Positions 61,121 through 64,000 of a stretch of 64,000 nucleotides of DNA are shown here, one piece after another. Positions within the stretch are counted from its first letter, which is position 1. Each line of letters opens with the position of its first letter. The stretch spans positions 1-64,000 of the forward strand of contig NZ_LBMW01000022.1 of NCBI RefSeq assembly GCF_026168105.1, written 5' to 3'. Made by a program: the position numbers and the translations under genes. This DNA comes from Streptomyces hygroscopicus. Its GTDB lineage: Bacteria > Actinomycetota > Actinomycetes > Streptomycetales > Streptomycetaceae. The notes under the pieces are model-generated. The model saw only the letters and a list, made by a program, of their open reading frames with translations, did not search any database and had not been told where the DNA came from.

Positions 61121-61741
61121 ATGGCCCGGACCCCCACCCGGCCGCCCGCCGTCCGAGCGGCGCTCCGGGCCGCCGCGTCGACCGCCGTCCTCGCGGTCGG
61201 CGCCACGCTGCTGACCGCCTGTTCCTCCACGAACTCGGTGAACGCAGCCCAGGGCGGGCCCTCGGCGTCCGCGTCGGCGGCCGGGCGGAACCAGCAGATG
61301 GCCGCATACCGCCAGTGCCTCTCCGAGCACGGCGTCAACCTTCCTGCCCGCCCCAGCGGGCGGCCGAGCGGCGCCGCGGGGGGTGGCGGCTTCGGAAGCG
61401 GCGGCGCCTCGGCCGACCCCACCCGCCAGAAGGCACTGCAGGCGTGCGCCGCGCTGCGTCCGCAGTTCAACGGACGCGGTGGGCGGGGCGGATTCGACGG
61501 CACCGCGATGAAGGCGTTCACCAGCTGCGCCGCCCGCCGCCCGCCGCCCGCCGCATGCACGGCCGAGGCCGGCTCACCTCCGTGTGGCGAGGGCCATGCC
61601 TGTTGGACAACTCTGCGTCACTTGATCAGCGGATCCCTGCAAGTCCCCCTTCGCGTAGGGGACATGTGCGCTCAGGAGACTAGCCGGTCGGGCGTCGCGC
61701 AGGCAGACGCACGGACTGGGAGGAACGAATGTCTCGTCTGA
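61121..61741 (+). pseudogene. Lipoprotein gene, probably 3'-truncated
   Basis: Starts MARTPTRPPAVRAALRAAAS with a lipoprotein signal ending LLTACSS, then QQMAAYRQCLSEHGVNLPAR and a Gly-rich linker, then ALQACAALRPQF and MKAFTSCAARR. In intact Streptomyces relatives these 'xCLxxHGV' units continue; here the text after about 61535 (PPPAACTAEAGSPPC...) loses resemblance and runs to a chance stop inside the next gene. GAGGAGA precedes the ATG, so a truncated lipoprotein may still be made. Such genes usually neighbour two-component systems, consistent with the kinase remnant beside it. Confidence 0.6.
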
Positions 61742-63357
61742 GGATGGCGACCGCCGCAGCCACCGCCGTGGTGCTGTCGCTGGCCGGCGGCGGTTCGGCG
61801 GGTGCTGTGGAGACGGCTCACCACGGCGGACGGCCGGGGCTCACGGCACGTCCCGATGCCTATGCCGTCCACGCCGGCCGGACCCTGACCGTGCGCGGAC
61901 ACGGTTTCCTGGGCAACGACTCGGGAAGACCGGTGACCCTCGTCTCGCACACCAAAACCGCTCACGGTTCCCTGACCGTGCATCAGGACGGTTCCTTCAG
62001 TTACACCCCGGACGCCGGTTTCAAGGGCAGCGACGCCTTCTCCTACAGCATCAGCGACGCGGTCCGCCTGTACCAGACCCATCTGCCGCCGCTCGCCACG
62101 ATCGGCGCAGTGAAGGTCTCCGGCGGGGCCTTCGGTTCGTCGCTGTACCCGGTACCCGGCTCGAAGAACGACTTCTACGGGATCACCGACCGCGGCCCCA
62201 ACGTGGACACTCCTGACGGCAGGAAGGCCCTGCCTCTTCCGGACTTCGACCCGACCATCGCCAAGATCCGCCTCGTCGGCACGAAGGCGGAGGTCCTGAG
62301 GACGATCCCGCTGCGTGCCGCCGACGGTACCCCGTACAACGGGCATGTCAGCACCGAGGCGAGCACCGGGGAGTCCCTGATCGACCTGGCCGGCCACGCG
62401 CTGCCTGCGTCACCGTACGGCTACGACCCCGAGGGCCTGGTCGCGCTGCCGAACGGCACCTTCTGGGTGTCCGACGAGTACGGGCCGTACGTCACGCACT
62501 TCTCCCGTGACGGACGGGCGATCGAGCGGCTGTCGCCCTTCGACGGCTCGCTCCCGGCCGAACTGGCCAACCGGGTACCGAACAAAGGCATGGAGGGTCT
62601 CACCATCACCCCCGACGGCAGCACGCTCGTCGGCATGATGCAGTCCGCACTGCAGGAGCCCGACCTGCCCGCCGGTGTCAAGACCAAGAACATCACCGCT
62701 CTGCGCATCGTGACGTACAACCTGCACACCCACGCCACGCACGAGTACGTCTACCTTCTCGACGACCCGAAGACGAACAGCGGTGCGGTCAGCGAAATCA
62801 CCGCGCTCAGCAATACGGCCTTCCTGGTCGACGAGCGGGACGGCAAGACGGAGCCCGGCGCGTACAAGAAGCTCTTCAAGATCGACATCAGTGGCGCGAC
62901 CGACGTCGGCCCCTCGGCCGACGTGCCGGGGAGCGTGTACGACGGGAGCAAGGGCGGGCTGCTCATCGGCGCGGACCACCGGACGGTCGACGCGTACGTC
63001 GGTCAGGACTCCACCGCCGCGGCCGAGGCCGCCCTCAAGGCGGCCGGCGTCACCCCGGTCACCAAGAGCACGTACCTCGACCTGGGCGCCCTGGTCACCG
63101 GTCTCGACCCGGCCGGCGGCTTCTTCGGCCACGACAAGATCGAGGGCGTCGCCACCACCGACGGCGGCCGCACGGTGGTCGTCAGCAACGACAGCGACTT
63201 CGGCGTCGACGGCGTCTCCAACGACGCGGCACCGTACGCCCTGCACCCCAAGCTCCTGCCCGACGGCCGACAGGACGACGGCGAGTACCTGGCCGTCGAC
63301 ACCACCAAGCTGCCCGCCGCGACCAGCACGGCCACGGTCACCATCACAGTGCGGTGA
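61729..63357 (+). CDS. Secreted esterase-like phytase family protein
   Basis: A 542-residue exported protein. A signal peptide (TAAATAVVLSLAGGGSAGAV) leads to an Ig/cadherin-like domain (DSGRPVTLVSHTKTAHGSLT, SFSYTPDAGFKGSDAFSYSI). A beta-propeller of the phytase-like esterase family follows (YGITDRGPNVDTPDG, YDPEGLVALPNGTFWVSDEY, NKGMEGLTITPDGSTLVGMM, FFGHDKIEGVATTDGGRTVV). The family is linked to phosphoester hydrolysis, but activity is rarely shown. ATG 61729 overlaps the truncated lipoprotein frame's end. Confidence 0.9.
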   Translation: MSRLRMATAAATAVVLSLAGGGSAGAVETAHHGGRPGLTARPDAYAVHAGRTLTVRGHGFLGNDSGRPVTLVSHTKTAHGSLTVHQDGSFSYTPDAGFKGSDAFSYSISDAVRLYQTHLPPLATIGAVKVSGGAFGSSLYPVPGSKNDFYGITDRGPNVDTPDGRKALPLPDFDPTIAKIRLVGTKAEVLRTIPLRAADGTPYNGHVSTEASTGESLIDLAGHALPASPYGYDPEGLVALPNGTFWVSDEYGPYVTHFSRDGRAIERLSPFDGSLPAELANRVPNKGMEGLTITPDGSTLVGMMQSALQEPDLPAGVKTKNITALRIVTYNLHTHATHEYVYLLDDPKTNSGAVSEITALSNTAFLVDERDGKTEPGAYKKLFKIDISGATDVGPSADVPGSVYDGSKGGLLIGADHRTVDAYVGQDSTAAAEAALKAAGVTPVTKSTYLDLGALVTGLDPAGGFFGHDKIEGVATTDGGRTVVVSNDSDFGVDGVSNDAAPYALHPKLLPDGRQDDGEYLAVDTTKLPAATSTATVTITVR

Positions 63358-64000
63358 CCGCGCCTCGTACCGGCGGCTGAGGACGGCAGGTCCCCAAGAG
63401 CCCCGGCTGCTCCCATCCGCCCCGAGCGTCGCCGACGGGCGGTCGATGAGTGCAGGTGGGCGGCATGATCGAGTCGCCGGGCGATGGGCCGGAGGAGTGG
63501 AAGGCCCGCTACCCCACGGGGTCAGTGTGAACTGCAACACACGACTGCGGGTCTTCCACTTCGTCTGGTGGAGGCGTAGGTTCCGATTACCCTGCGACAG
63601 CGCCTTTCGGGGCGTCGGCTCGCCAGTCCTGGGGAGGCGAGCCGCGCGGGGGCCAACTACATCGCTCGAACCTGGTCGGCTGGGTGAACTACGGCTACCG
63701 CCACTCCCGCTTCTCGTGACGTCTCGCGTACGAAGGTGCCTGTGGTGCTGGGCGGCGCGGCAGCGATGGCCGCCCTACGATGGCTCCCGTGCCTGATGCC
63801 ACCGTCATGAACGGTAGTGGTCTGCCCGTCACGATCATGAGTGCGTGCCGGCGTGCAGGTCGCGGCGGCAGCCCGACCGCAGTGTTGGACGAGACGGCCC
63901 TCAGCAACGATGAACGCTGCATGGTGCCTGTTCTGACGGGAACGTCGCACGCCGTCTTCGTCTCGGCCGGGGGCGGAGGGTGCCACGTCCCCGAAGTGTC
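63358..64000. other. Right-edge stretch, no gene recognised
   Basis: No convincing coding region in 640 bases. A plus-strand frame opens at an ATG at 63780 and remains open to the window edge, but codon bias is weak and no ribosome site is visible. It could be the start of a gene completed outside the window. Confidence 0.35.

Noticed and set aside
1..64000. tRNA or rRNA genes, prophage or integrative element boundaries
   Set aside because: No cloverleaf-like gene, rRNA text, integrase with attachment repeats or phage structural genes were recognised by reading. A dedicated tRNA and repeat search could still find a missed site.

Overview
The window is high-GC actinobacterial DNA, most likely from a Streptomyces chromosome and plausibly an arm rather than the core. 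Supporting signs are the strong G/C third-position bias, TetR, ECF41, SpoIIE-type phosphatase and LytR-CpsA-Psr families typical of that genus, TTA codons confined to a few genes, and many decayed genes and transposase scraps between intact ones. No rRNA, tRNA, CRISPR array, intact insertion sequence or origin was seen.

Region 1 (about 1-19,600) is a mosaic of regulators and enzymes: a DUF2867 gene divergent from a TetR repressor across twin palindromes, an MJ1316-2H RNA-repair-like fusion, a TetR/saccharopine-dehydrogenase-like pair, two SpoIIE-type phosphatases, a cytochrome P450, a DUF4132 gene with a coupled small partner, an ECF41 sigma factor next to its likely FAD oxidoreductase partner, and an LCP cell-wall ligase.

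Region 2 (19,827-27,511) is the poorly understood STM4011-STM4015 cluster: two radical SAM enzymes, a sulfatase-like hydrolase, an ATP-grasp-like protein and two tandem leucine-rich-repeat STM4015 proteins in one tight operon. A histidine-rich 108-residue protein and a DUF6745 protein diverge from it. This is the best candidate for an undescribed pathway.

Region 3 (about 28,100-46,900) contains a membrane protein, a dienelactone hydrolase divergent from a GlxA-type regulator, and an aminoglycoside-phosphotransferase-like gene. After these comes an island resembling the Streptomyces/mycobacterial dormancy and redox regulon: pyruvate formate-lyase activase (frameshifted), a PNPOx-like protein, a DevS/OsdK-like double-GAF sensor kinase, a DoxX-like protein, three double-domain universal stress proteins, a CBS-BON protein, pyruvate phosphate dikinase and a TPR protein. 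Remnants of an iron alcohol dehydrogenase, a zinc alcohol dehydrogenase and a flavodoxin-like protein suggest the island is eroding.

Region 4 (about 47,000-64,000) carries an ImmA/IrrE-like peptidase, a MAB_1171c-type membrane protein and an amidohydrolase in an overlapping operon, with a convergent O-methyltransferase downstream. Next come a YihY-type membrane protein, a secreted 132-residue protein divergent from a P-loop NTPase, and a Trypco1-type protein coupled to a 1500-residue trypsin-NTPase-WD40 protein that resembles described bacterial conflict systems. The window ends with remnants of a histidine kinase and a lipoprotein, and a secreted phytase-like esterase.
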